From contig CM023539.1 of the NCBI GenBank assembly GCA_013350335.1, forward strand, positions 13,702,302-13,766,301: a DNA stretch of 64,000 nucleotides, written 5' to 3'. Positions 1 through 10,045 of the stretch are shown here, piece by piece. The notes under the pieces were generated by a model. That model saw only the letters and a program-made list of their open reading frames with translations. It was not told the origin of the DNA and ran no database searches. This stretch comes from Chimonanthus salicifolius. Its lineage: Eukaryota > Streptophyta > Magnoliopsida > Laurales > Calycanthaceae. Numbering within the stretch: position 1 is the stretch's first letter; each line of letters begins with the position of its first letter. The position numbers and the translations under genes are program-made.

Positions 1-249
1 TTCGTTGCCATGTTATCCGCTATTGGGACGTTGATGGTTGATACTTTTGCCACCGGTTATTATAAGCGACTCCACTTCAATGAGAGCAAACAAGTGAGCA
101 TTGAGAACGTGGAGCAGGAGAGATCCGGCGAACATGCAAACCATGTCCATATGCATACCCACGCTACACATGGGCATACCCATGGTTCTACAATCACTGC
201 ACAGGATTCATCCACTTCTGATCTTCTCCGGCACCGAGTCATATCGCAG
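1..249 (+). CDS. ZIP gene, first visible exon (5' partial)
   Basis: Reads in frame 1 from the first base (83 codons) to the donor CAG|GTAGTC at 249/250. It encodes the end of transmembrane helix 3 and the His-rich variable loop. The open frame continues a little into the intron, so the exon end is set by the donor and by the resumption of the family sequence at 337. Confidence 0.88.
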
Positions 250-2445
250 GTAGTCATGGTCTTTGTATCTCGATGATTGAGTTGTGTTATTTTTCCTACA
301 GTTTCGGAACAAATTCTCATTTAATGGTGTTTGCAGGTTTTGGAATTGGGTATAGTGGTTCATTCCGTAATTATTGGAATTTCGTTGGGTGCATCTCAAA
401 GTCCATCCACAATAAAGCCTCTCGTTGCTGCGTTGAGCTTCCATCAATTCTTCGAGGGCATGGGACTGGGAGGATGTATAGTCCAGGTATGTAAATGAAT
501 TATTAAAAACACTCACCTGAGTCGGTTTCAGGGCCAGGTTCCGATCATGGACTTCTGGGTTATGGATCGTGTGGGTTATGTGAAAATAATGTGTTTTCTT
601 TGTAAATTAAGAATAGACCCTAGACTTTTTTTATAGAGAAACATAAATACAAATATAGAAAGAGAATTAAATAAATAAGGAAAAGGCCTAAACTTAGCAA
701 ATAAAATATTTGAAAAGCACTAATTTAGAAAAATAATCTAATACTATCTTAACAAAACTAATTATATCTTAACAAAAAATTAAACTGAGAACTTTCTTTT
801 TAAACATCATGTATAATTGTGAGCTTGGTTTTAAACATATAATGATAAATACTTAGTTCAGAGAACCGATTGAATTAAAGAACAGACAAAATTTTGATTC
901 TTTTTAGAGGTATTTTAAATATATTTGTGATCTCTTCCCATGATTTTGCATCATATATAAATATTCCCATGAGCTGTGGAATTTTAAAGCCATTTAAACG
1001 AGCGTAAATTTGAAAGGTTATTGATTTGTGCATTCCTACTTTTTTTAATGGGATTGACGACATCATGATATGTTTTTATTTTATTTTTTAAGTGAAGAGT
1101 AAAATATAAAAAATATGAAAATTACATCACCTAATTCCCTGCCATAATAAAAGTATCTTCTATCAATTTTAAAATTAAATTTATGTTGTTCGAATCCATA
1201 CTTGTAATTATTATTTCTTAAAATTTCATTTTCAAACTATCCAAATTTAAAGCCTAGTCGAAATTGGTACATTTGATGCTTCCTGATGTTTAAATGCTGG
1301 CCAGAAATAGTTAATTTTATGCCAAAATACTGACAAAAGTTTTATGTGGGTCTCAAGTAATAGGTCCTTTAGAAAATTGTAGGTTTGAGCGAGGGCTACC
1401 AAAAATTATCTTTTTTTTTGGATTTATACGTGGAAAACTCAGTCACAGTTCTACTAAAACTTTTATAGGTGAGTCCACTACTCTTAGAACACACCAAAGT
1501 TAGGTTATGAGGATTCGAACCCACAACCTCTCGTTTTCTGAGGTGGAAGATAACTTGTTTTTAAATCACATAATTTCAATGACATGAAATCATTTTATAT
1601 TTTTAAAATTTGCAAGCTTAGGTAGGATGACCCATGATCATTATGTTAGAAGGATCTACATTTTAATATGGGGCAAAAAATAAATTATCTTGATTAAAAT
1701 GTTAATCACATTTTTAGCCCTCAAAATTTTAATGATTTTAAAGTTCTTCTTAAAAAATTTAAAGGATAATACTCAAAATATAACTTAAAAGAATTATTTT
1801 TAAATCTTAACTTTCAAAAATATAGTTTGTTTGCTTTTGATTAAAATACTTACATTAAATCTGATATTTTTATCTCGTATTTATAGGTAGACCATCCAAG
1901 TAGATTCATTTCTATCATTGATAGAGAGAACCCATTACTGGACAGACGAGAATATAGAAAATGGTAGAAAAGTACAGAGCAACCTGTTTTGATGGGCTCG
2001 GGCTAACCTGTAAAGCCCAATGGACTTTGGGCGGCGGGCTTGAGCTTCCAAAGAGCATAGCCGGGCTCGGATCCGGCCCATGAACACCCCTGTAACTCAT
2101 ATGCCATTTACAATGTAAATCTGTCATTTATTTTTCAGGCAAAATTCAAGGCACGGTCGACTGCTATTATGGTTGTATTTTTCTCCTGTTACAACTCCTG
2201 TGGGTATTGCACTGGGCTTTGGAATATCATCTGTTTACAACGAAAACAGTCCGACGGCTTTGATCGTTGAAGGAGTTTTCAACTCTGCATCATCTGGAAT
2301 CTTGATATATATGGCACTTGTAGATCTTCTAGCATCTGATTTCATGAACCCAAGGATGCAGAACAGTGGAAAGCTACAATTCTGGGCAAATGTCTCTCTA
2401 CTTCTAGGGGCTGGCCTTATGTCACTCATGGCTAAATGGGCTTGA
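1..2445 (+). CDS. ZIP-family zinc/iron transporter, 3' part, frameshifted in last exon
   Basis: Three exons join to the C-terminal two thirds of a plant ZIP (ZRT/IRT-like) metal transporter, a membrane protein that moves Zn2+ or Fe2+ into the cytosol. Exon order is 1-249, 337-486, 2139-2445, with phase 0 at both joints and GT-AG introns. Seen directly: the helix motif [11 protein letters not shown]; a His-rich cytosolic loop ([15 protein letters not shown]) typical of the metal-binding loop between helices 3 and 4; the conserved helix [14 protein letters not shown] and then [11 protein letters not shown] in exon 2 (family metal-site helices 4 and 5); and the family C-terminus [14 protein letters not shown] before TGA at 2443. 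The N-terminus lies before base 1. Oddity: the last exon starts in the right frame ([16 protein letters not shown]) but needs a one-base shift near 2184-2187 to continue into [10 protein letters not shown]. Read literally, the protein stops at 2268. This is either a sequencing or assembly indel or a pseudogene. Closest by eye to the ZIP1/ZIP3/ZIP5-like group; family certain, paralog not. Confidence 0.9.
337..486 (+). CDS. ZIP gene, second visible exon
   Basis: Acceptor TTTGCAG ends at 336 and donor CAG|GTATGT begins at 487. Exactly 50 codons, phase 0 at both ends. It carries the two most conserved ZIP helices, with the His/Ser/Gly signature [12 protein letters not shown] and the [11 protein letters not shown] motif. 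No frame damage. Confidence 0.92.
1411..1556 (-). mobile_element. tRNA-derived SINE in ZIP intron 2
   Basis: On the minus strand, a perfect RNA polymerase III B box GGTTCGAATCC (1511-1521) follows an A-box-like stretch about 30 bases upstream, and the element ends in an A-tail (poly-T at 1411-1419 on the + strand). This is the layout of plant tRNA-related SINEs. The target-site duplication is not clear, so the ends are approximate. Confidence 0.6.
1993..2092. repeat. GC-rich dispersed repeat, possible hAT-type MITE terminus
   Basis: A GGGCTCGG / CCGGCCC-rich block ends in CATGAACACCCCTG. Its complement CAGGGGTGTTCATG is a common terminus of plant hAT-like MITEs. I could not find the matching other end, so this is a fragment or a different repeat class. 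Confidence 0.35.
2139..2445 (+). CDS. ZIP gene, last exon, with +1 frameshift
   Basis: Acceptor TTTTTCAG ends at 2138. Codons from 2139 give [16 protein letters not shown] up to 2186. Family proteins continue with a TTP motif (FFSLTTPVG or FFAVTTPFG types), which here lies in the next frame from GTT at 2188, leaving one surplus base among 2184-2187 (TCCT). After it the frame is clean to the stop at 2443-2445 and includes [12 protein letters not shown] and [18 protein letters not shown]. Without correction the frame meets TGA at 2268-2270, losing the last three helices. Confidence 0.87.
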
Positions 2446-3604
2446 ATGTATTATATGTCTACTGTTATCATTTCCATTTTTAATTTTATTATTACATTTG
2501 TACTTTCATGATAAATTAATTCTTATACATGTCATTTCCTCTAATTTCTACATAGATCAATAGAAATATTCTACCATTATACCGTTGCATAGAACGCATA
2601 TATTTTCTAAATAGGTGCGAGTGTGATTAGGAGGGACATTGTCATGAACATTTTTATTGAAAAATGTTTGATAAGAAATAACATTAGGATATTTTGTTAC
2701 ATGCCGTTTCCTCGAGTTCCCTGTCTTCCTCTCTCGAGTTCCATGTCTTCCTCTTCTTCCTCTCTCTCATCTTCTTCCTTGTTCACTCTTCCCTCCTTTC
2801 TCGCTCGATTACTTCACCTGGGTCTCTCTCCCTTTCTTCTCGGTCTCCTTCTCTTTCCTTCTTCCTCTTTTCCAATCGCAATGCCTCATTCCTGAAATTG
2901 GGTTACTGGATTTTCGTCCAGGTCTCCCGAACTTTCCTCTTTCGTTGTCTTCGGCTTCCCATGGCGTGTCTTCCTCTCTTTCCTCCTTCATGTTCCGCTC
3001 TTCTAGGCTCTCTGAAATCTTCTCTCGGTCTGTCAAACAACACCATCTTGAGTTCTCCTGAGTTCGGTTTTCTTCCAAAACAGGTCCACCAAGTTAATTG
3101 GGCTTGCTGCCACGTTGACACTCTTGGTGAGGTCAAATGGGTGTTGAGGTGGCAGTGACGTGGAATTTGAGTTGCATTTATTGGACTTTTGGACCCACGA
3201 AGGGTTAAATGGGTTTGGGTCCAAAGCTAGTCCATACACAATCGACCCAACAGTTGTCTAAATGGGTTCGGGCCCAAATTGATGCAAATGGACTCATATT
3301 CGGGTACAAATGAGTCTAATGTGTTATGTCTGGGTCTCTGGGTCCCAACTTTCCTCCATCGATCTGCGCATGGATTTGGAGTACGATTTAGTCAACTTTA
3401 TCTACTTGAGTCTTGGTACCATCGAATTGGACGCCCCACATCAATCTCTCTTATTAAGTCTGGGTTTTGCTTTGTTATTAACATTTTTTACAGTAGGTTC
3501 TCAAATTCCAAAACTAGTGGGCACAAAGGAAAGCACCTTCCATTTTGGGTGTCTAATTTCTTTCCACCACGCCACGCATACGCATAGTCATGGCCTTGGC
3601 CTTG
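2446..3604. other. ZIP 3' flank, CT-rich tract and AT-rich DNA
   Basis: Contains the presumed 3' UTR, with no unambiguous poly(A) signal identified. A strongly CT-rich low-complexity tract runs from about 2694 to 3090. A segment follows (3140-3290) in which variants of AAATGGGTTTGGGTCC recur. Open frames here are simple-sequence artefacts rich in Ser, Leu and Pro. No gene supported. Confidence 0.5.
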
Positions 3605-3910
3605 TTATTTTTAAGTGGATACCTGCCATGTTGGCATCCAAGTGGGGTCCATTTGGACAGTGACTCATGGCATTTCGAGGTGAGTCCATTATGACAGCAA
3701 ACGGGCTTATTTCACCGGCGTTTGAGGCCCACTAGTCTCCCAAATGGCTTTTAGTCCATTTGGGCTTATTTTTAAGTGGATACCTGCCTGTTGCCATCCA
3801 AGTGGGGTCCATTTGGGCAGTGACTCATGTCATTTCGAGGTAAGTCCATTATGACAAGCAAACGGGCTTATTTCACGGCCTTTTGAGGCCCAATAGTCTT
3901 CCAAATGGGC
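3605..3910. repeat. Tandem duplication, 161-bp period, two copies
   Basis: The segment starting TTATTTTTAAGTGGATACC at 3605 repeats from 3766 with about 90% identity, including the shared AAGTGGGGTCCATTTGG and AACGGGCTTATTTCA stretches. Copy 2 is cut near 3910. The period is 161 bp. No coding content recognised. Confidence 0.85.
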
Positions 3911-4369
3911 CCAAGCTCAAACTGAATTAATGGGCTCTAGTTCGAATGCTAGTGGGTTCATTAAGATGATTTAGAGGTCCCTCTCTTTCCCTCCATCAAC
4001 TCTATGTTCAATTAAGGTCAAAAGTAAATTCATATGGCCCCATTTTCGTCTGATGAGTTTTCTCTGATTTCACCCAATTCAAATGGGATTTCGATGGCCA
4101 CATCAGTTCTAATTTGGTCTCATGTAATAGGTTCATTGAAAGTATCTATGTTTAAATATGAGATCTACCAAAAATTACGTTGATGAAATAATTGAATCCA
4201 TATATTTTAAGCTCTCCATTATGAGATAACTTTAAATTATTACTTTAATCTCTAAACTTTTGTACTCCAAGATGGGACCATTTTGGCTTCATGTACTGTA
4301 TTTGTCGAAAAAGCTCTAAAAGTTCAATAAAGTCGTATCTATTAAGTCACTTAAATCACCTTAGGAAAT
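3911..4369. other. AT-rich intergenic DNA
   Basis: No gene or clear element. A short stretch (about 4120-4180) resembles one in the ZIP intron (about 1345-1410): both read GGTCTCA(A/T)GTAATAGGT and then (G/A)CTACCAAAAATTA, so it is probably a diverged dispersed repeat. Confidence 0.4.
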
Positions 4370-4878
4370 GAAATGACCCGACCCGAAAATTAGAAATTAT
4401 TTTTGGAAATAAACCCTTAGACACGTGAGAATAAAGCTCATGTAAGTAGGAGTGTGTTGGAAACCTCCCCGTAGGACCCCTAAGAACTGGGAGAAACTTA
4501 GGAATTTCTCTATTGTCATCCTCGAGGGCTCGAGGGAGTCTAAAGGCCTTGGTCTCGAGGGCTCAAGCCTGTCCCTAAGGGTCGAGCCAGAGAGCAGTTT
4601 TGACAGACAAAAAAACTTAAATCAGCCTCAGCCCTGAGGGCTCGAAAGAACTTTGAGGGCTCGAGGCTGAGGGTTGAACAATTTACAAACAGAAGAACTG
4701 GGAGATCAACTCTCAGGTTTGAGGGCTCGAGGCATTCCCGATGGCTCGAGACTGCGCGAGATTGACTTATATTTAAGGGCTCATTGAGACCCACTTCCAC
4801 TCACCCCATCTCCTTCTGAGCTCCGTGAGAGCTCCTCCCAGCTGAACCCTAGCCATATTTCCCTCCATCCTTCCTTCC
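4370..4878 (+). mobile_element. Ty3/gypsy-like LTR, left part (interrupted)
   Basis: Begins near ATGACCCGACCCGAAAATTAG, a start typical of plant chromovirus LTRs, and has a TATA-like TTATATTTAAGGG at about 4768. It carries a cluster of GGGCTCGAGG repeats (4520-4755). It breaks at 4878, where another LTR element is inserted. The matching continuation appears to be 10046-11693. No coding region is attached, so it is probably a solo or decayed LTR. Confidence 0.45.
4520..4755. repeat. Cluster of GGGCTCGAGG-type motifs
   Basis: At least seven variants of (A)GGGCTCGAGG occur in about 235 bp, irregularly spaced, inside the presumed gypsy LTR. Each is GC-rich and contains a CTCGAG palindrome or a near version. 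Function unknown. Confidence 0.6.
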
Positions 4879-5697
4879 TGTAGAACCAAGGGACGCAAAT
4901 TGCCCTTCTCCTCCTACTTTGTTGCCGTTCGAACATGCCTAGTTTCAGTCGTTTCTCCAATATGAGACAACTTGTTTTATAGACACGTCCTATTTGCCGG
5001 GAAATTCATCGGCTTTATTTGGAGGATTCTGATTCGTCCACTCTATTTACTGGCCTTTACGGCTTCAGCCATTTGTTTACTGGCCTTTATAGCTTCAGCC
5101 TTTTTATTTGGAGGACTTTGATTCGTCCTCACTGTTTGCTAGTCTTTCCGATCATGGTTGATCGATGTGATGCCTTCAGCCATTCTTGGCATGTACTATG
5201 CCATTATTTTCAGGTCATTTGTTACCTGTGTTTATCGCATATTGCGATCATTATTTTTGTCGGACCATTGTTTAACGGCCACTACCGTTGTACATGCCAT
5301 TCTCTTTTTACAGGCCACTATTTGTGTTTGCCGCCTGCTATTTTGCAGCCAGTCAGTGCGCTGCCTCTTCAACAATTTTTGCAGCCAATCAGTTTGTTAC
5401 TAACAAATCTTCGTGGCCAGTCGGTGTGCCACTTTTGCATTTCACCTGTCATTTCTTCACGTTCCAAGCTTCGCGTTCATTCACGCTTCAGCTTGTCGGG
5501 ACGTGTTGGAATATATTAGACTTCGTGTTAGATTAGGACTTTAAGTTTGAGTTAATCTCTAGTTTAGAGATGTATTTGATTTATAATTAGCTTATAGTTT
5601 GTGTTTGATTATGATAGCCCTAGTGTCGACTATAGGCTATATAAATACATCTAATAGTATAGGATATTGAATACAATACATTTTATTATTTTCTACA
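4879..5697 (+). repeat. 5' long terminal repeat (extended, 819 bp)
   Basis: Starts TGTAGAACC and ends TTTTCTACA, followed directly by a PBS-like TGGTATCAG. The core 194-bp Copia LTR is 5504-5697, with a TATA-like TATATAAATACAT at about 5636. The 5' extension carries repeated phrases such as TTTACTGGCCTTTA and GGCTTCAGCC. A PPT-like tract AGCTTGTCGGGACG lies at 5490-5503. Confidence 0.68.
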
Positions 5698-6113
5698 TGG
5701 TATCAGTCAGAATAAATCCTCTTGAGTGAGCCTTCAATACACATGCGTATTCTTTTCTCCCTCTGCCGGAAGAGATAATCGGTAGAGAGAGGGAGGGACA
5801 TCTTGTTCAAGTTATTTATTTTTTCTTTCCTGCTGTTGTTTCTGAAAGAGATCGGACACTTCAAAAACTCCTGTTCTCTTTGCAGTCTTTTTTCTTGTGG
5901 TTGACTGCAGACCAGCGTCCACATCCTGCTTCCACTGCCTATAAAACTGGTTGCATCTTGAGACCTCGCCTGCTGCCTTGTCGTTTCTTACTTTCTGTTG
6001 TTGCTTCTGCCTAGATCAGATCTGGGTCATTGAACAAGTACCATATTTGTGATCAACTGTTGATATCGTCCATTGCTGGTAGACCAATCCAGCCCCCATC
6101 GCTGCAAGTTGAG

Positions 6114-8645
6114 CACTGAATTATTACATTTTTACCCTGATTTTGTATATATCACATGCATTTAATGCCATTTTCTAGTTTTGTAGATAAAAATGGAAAG
6201 TTAAGGAAAATAATCTTACAACAGTGGATAATTACAAATTTGGTGCTTAATTCAGAAGACTTGGAATTTTTATGATTAATTTCACTCCACTTATAGGGTT
6301 TTCATGTAAATTGGTTAGTTTAGATCCGGTTATGAGAGTCTAGATTAAATTAATATTTTAGATTTTAAAGTGGTGAAGTTAATCATTTAATTTTGGAAGA
6401 GAAAACCTGCAATTCATGAGGCAAAAGTTGAAATTCAAGATTAATGGGCCGAAGATCCACGTCAATTGGGCCAAGCTAAGCTCCACAAGCAACATTAGGC
6501 CAGGCCACAGGTAGTCCATGCGCATGTCACAGATGGGCTAGGCCAATGTACACTCCAAAGTCCAACAAAAGCCCAAGTCCTCAAGCTCAAGTCCAAGATC
6601 CACTGGAGGCCCATATGCTCATTCATAGGTCCAAAACCCAAGTCCATAACCTAGTCACACGTCCAAGCCTTGTCCATTTCCTTATCAATCCACACCATCC
6701 AATCTCCCCTCCAATGCAATCTTAACCACTTATCTTAATCCCTTAATCCTAACCATTCATCTCATTAATCAAAATTAGGTAAAAACCTAGAGCCACCTAT
6801 CAAATCCAATCCATACATTCATGACATCAGATCTAGGCCATCCAACCTATCCATCACCTAGATCAACTTTAGGACCATTATCATCCATACATCATTTCAC
6901 CATCCATCCATTAGATCAACCATCACTCATTAAAGCCATTAGATTTAGGTAAACCCTAGAGCCTCCATGCTAATCCATTGCATACATATATCATGTTAGA
7001 TCTAGGCTATTCATGCTATCATCCATCTATCTTAACATTTAAATCATAATCCTCCATTAGGAAACTTATCATTCATATAATTTATTTCACCCAATAAACC
7101 TTAGAGCCATTAGATCTTAATCCAAAGTAATCTAAGCCATTCATTCATAAAAATCCTAGGATTAAGAATAAAGCCAAAATCTCATCTAGGTTCATGTCAC
7201 ATCACCTACACCTCATCATCTCATCCACACAACCACTCCACACGATTTTGCACAATCTCTCTCCCTCCATGCGAATTTCACAAGTCCATATCCTAAGCCA
7301 CATCACCTTCCATGCATCTAACCATCCATCTATTTTAGCTTTTAATCATGACCATTCATATCATTGCATGCATTGCATAAACCCTAAGTCCACAACACCA
7401 AATGCGACCAAGCCACATCCAAACCCTATATTTTCTCTCTCTCCCTTTTCTTTCTCTCCAATCTATCTTGCATTCCAAGTCACCCACCATCCAAGCAACC
7501 TAGAATCCGCCGATGCCTGTTTTAAACCCTAGTTTTCAATCTTAAATCCCATCCATTCAAATTCCATGAGATCTAATCCAAGCCATTCACCAATAACTTA
7601 AACCAAGATTAAATCACAGCCGTCTATTCCAACCCTGAGCCTATAAATAGAGCATTGAGCCAACAGTGAAATTCGAATTTGACCAGGAGCTCAAGAGGAC
7701 CAAAGGTTGATGAGAAAAGATCAAGAGACAAGAAGACGGGAGGTCCCACACGATTTTACAAGTGAGAGTTGTAAATTTACGTCTCTATTTTGTTATACTT
7801 AATTTTATAAATGCCTGTACTTGAATTCTTCCATGAAATAAATAAGAGATATTCTTTTAGAATCCTAAAAAGTTCGATTATTTAGACTTCTTTTTATTCT
7901 CTCTTTTAATTTAATTTTGTATTCTTTGTTTAATTAACGGACTTAGGTTATAAGTGTTAAATCTAAGAACTAGACTTTAATTAGATTAAAGATTATGAAT
8001 TTTAATTAAATGGTGTAAATTGATATTTGAATTCTAAGCGTGAATTTCATATCCAGATCACTTATTAGTTTATTTATTTTGGGCGATGAGAGAAAAATTC
8101 CATAACTACCTTTAAATTATGCATTTATTTATTCTGTCATTTACATTATTTGTCAATTTATTTTCTGTCTTTAGTTACATTAGTCACTTTATTTGTTTGT
8201 TATATAAAAATTGTTCAATATATGTTTTTGTTATGAATCTTGTATATTTAATTTTTAATTCTTTGTATTCAAACTCTCTCTCTCAAAATTCTTTAACTAG
8301 GGTTAGAGTTATGATATTTTGACCCTTAAACATGAGATTTTAAATTAAGATGAGACTACCATTATTCATGTTTAACCAAGTTAATAAAAAAGAAGAAGGA
8401 TTTGATTCTCAACATGTTAAATTCATAAGTTAGATAATAGTGGTGTTAACTTTAGTTCACTAAGATCTAAATTAAAATTGTAATTTCATGAATTTGATTT
8501 CTTAAGATTACATATTTTAAAAGGTACCAATTTAATTTTAAGCATATATTTTGTGGATTTCCTTTGGGTTCGATCTCGCACTCATACTGCTATACTATAT
8601 ATGATTCATGCACTTGCAAGATTTATAAATGTAAAAGTTGCACAT
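6114..8645 (+). mobile_element. Nested large LTR-like insertion
   Basis: This block has no counterpart in the related element and interrupts its internal region. It opens with TGAATTATTACATTTTTACCC, of the kind seen at starts of long plant gypsy LTRs. It has a TATA box CCTATAAATAGAGC (about 7639) and a polyadenylation-like AATAAATAAGAG (about 7838), and ends GGGTTCGATCTCGC... with TTGCACA near 8645. It is rich in TCCATCCAAG- and CCATTAGATC-like phrases. No coding domain. Most likely a solo LTR of about 2.5 kb; a clear 5-bp TSD was not found and ends may be off by tens of bases. Confidence 0.45.
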
Positions 8646-9167
8646 CAATACTGCACCAATCAGATCTCGTTTTAAGATCTGGTTTCAGTAGCCTCGACCG
8701 AACCCATCATCTTAGCCTCTACTCGCCACCGTTAGCCAGATCTGTCATGTGGACGTTGTTGATCCCAATCAAATCTCTCGTTGCATTGCAACCCTTGCTG
8801 CCTCTATTTGCAACCCCAGGAGTCCTTGCTGATCCAGATCTCATTGTTGCAACCAGATCTTCCTTTGCTCTGCAGCACACCTTTGCCATTCAATCCTTCA
8901 AGACTTGGGCGGTCTTCAATCGCCATTGCCGTTCACAAATTTGGCCCTTTCAGGTTGCAATTTTCTGTTTGTGATTGTTGTCGAAAGAGGGGGACAAACT
9001 TCCATCTTGACAAAGCCAAGGCTCTTTTATCCGTTATTCTCCATATCTGTTTTTTGTTTGCCGTATCTATCAAAAATTTGTTGCCTTACTGTTTCACATT
9101 CTCCAATGTTTTGATGTTTCTTCTTGCCACGATCAGCGAGATCTGTGCCAAAAATAAAGAGGGAAAG

Positions 9168-10040
9168 CTAAAGAAAGGGACGCAAATTACCCTTCTCTTC
9201 CTATTTTGTTGCCGTTCGAGCACGCCTAGTTTCGTTATTTCTCCAATATGAGACGACCTGTTTTTGGGACACACGTCCTATTTGTCGGGAAATTCATCAG
9301 CTTTATTTGGAGGACTCTGATTCGTCCACTCTATTTGCTGGCCTTTATGGCTTCAGCTTTATTTACTAGCCTTTATGGCTTCAGCCATTTTGTTTAGCGG
9401 CATTTATGGCTTCAGCCTTTTTCTTTGCTGGCCTTATGGCTTCAACCTTTTTATTTGGAGGACTTTGATTCGTCTACACTATTTGCTGGCCTTTTCGATC
9501 ATGATTGATCGATGTGATGGCTTCAACCTTTCTTGGCACGTACTATGCTGTTATTTCAGGCCATTTGTTGCCTGTATTTATTGCATATTGCGATCATATT
9601 TTTGTCGGACCACTGTTTTACGGTCACTGCCATCGTCCGTGCCATTTTCTTTTACAGGCTTCCATTTGTGTTTTCCGCATGTTGTTTTGCAACCAGTAAG
9701 TGCGTTATTTCTTCAACAAATTTGTAGCCAATCAATTTGTTGCCAACAAATCTTCGTGGCCAGTCAGTATACCCCTTTTGCAGTTTACCTACCGTTTCTT
9801 CACGTTCCAAGCTTCGCGTTCATCCACGCTTCAGCTTGGGGGGCGTAATGGAATATATTAAACTTAGTGTTAGATTAGGACTTTAAGTTTGAGTTAATCT
9901 CTAATTTAGAGATGTATTTGATTTATAATTAGTTTAGATTTTGTGTTTGATTGTGATAACCCTAGGGTCGGCTAAATGGTATATAAATACATGTAAAAGC
10001 ATAGGACATTGAATACAATACAAATTTTATTTTTTCTACA
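9168..10040 (+). repeat. 3' long terminal repeat of the same element
   Basis: Aligns with 4889-5697 from GGGACGCAAATT (about 9177) onward. The core 195-bp LTR is 9846-10040, preceded by AGCTTGGGGGGCG. Just before the extended repeat is a purine-rich stretch (about 9150-9178, AAAGAGGGAAAGC) that could have served as the polypurine tract. The first 10 bases differ from the 5' copy, so the exact start is uncertain. Confidence 0.65.
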
Positions 10041-10045
10041 CTTCC

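Larger units (their letters stand above)
487..2138 (+). other. ZIP intron 2 (1.65 kb)
   Basis: AT-rich intron between donor GTATGT and acceptor TTTTTCAG. It contains a minus-strand SINE (1411-1556) and a GC-rich dispersed-repeat segment near the 3' end (about 1993-2092). I see no exon-like coding sequence in the rest. Confidence 0.8.
4879..10040 (+). mobile_element. Non-coding Copia-like LTR retroelement with extended LTRs and nested insert
   Basis: Flanked by the 5-bp direct repeat CTTCC (4874-4878 and 10041-10045). Outer termini are TGTAGAA and TTCTACA. The direct repeats 4879-5697 and about 9168-10040 are roughly 88% alike over the stretch I compared. The first is followed at once by a PBS-like TGGTATCAG (5698). 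The internal region is only about 0.95 kb once the nested insert (about 6114-8645) is set aside, and shows no gag, protease, integrase or RT motif. It is therefore a non-autonomous element moved in trans. Within each repeat sits a smaller LTR unit (5504-5697, 9846-10040) beginning TGTTGGAATATATTAGA, preceded by PPT-like AGCTTG(G)GGGGCG, so the present LTR seems to be an old 194-bp LTR plus about 620 bp of former 3' internal sequence. A relative lies at 18409-19763. Confidence 0.72.

Noticed and set aside
2694..3158. Long open frame rich in Ser, Leu and Pro downstream of the ZIP gene
   Set aside because: It lies on a CT-rich low-complexity tract with equally open frames on the other strand. 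No domain, no splice context.
5019..5519. 166-codon open frame with hydrophobic repeats (SLFTGHYLCLPP-like), and its relative at 9375-9848
   Set aside because: Both lie in the LTR extension of a non-coding retroelement. The frame is not conserved between the two copies and encodes no known domain.
5504..10040. Interpretation as an ordinary element with 194-bp LTRs and a separate 620-bp duplicate on the left
   Set aside because: Not excluded, but CTTCC TSD and TGTAGAA/TTCTACA termini lie at 4879 and 10040, so the extended-LTR reading was preferred.
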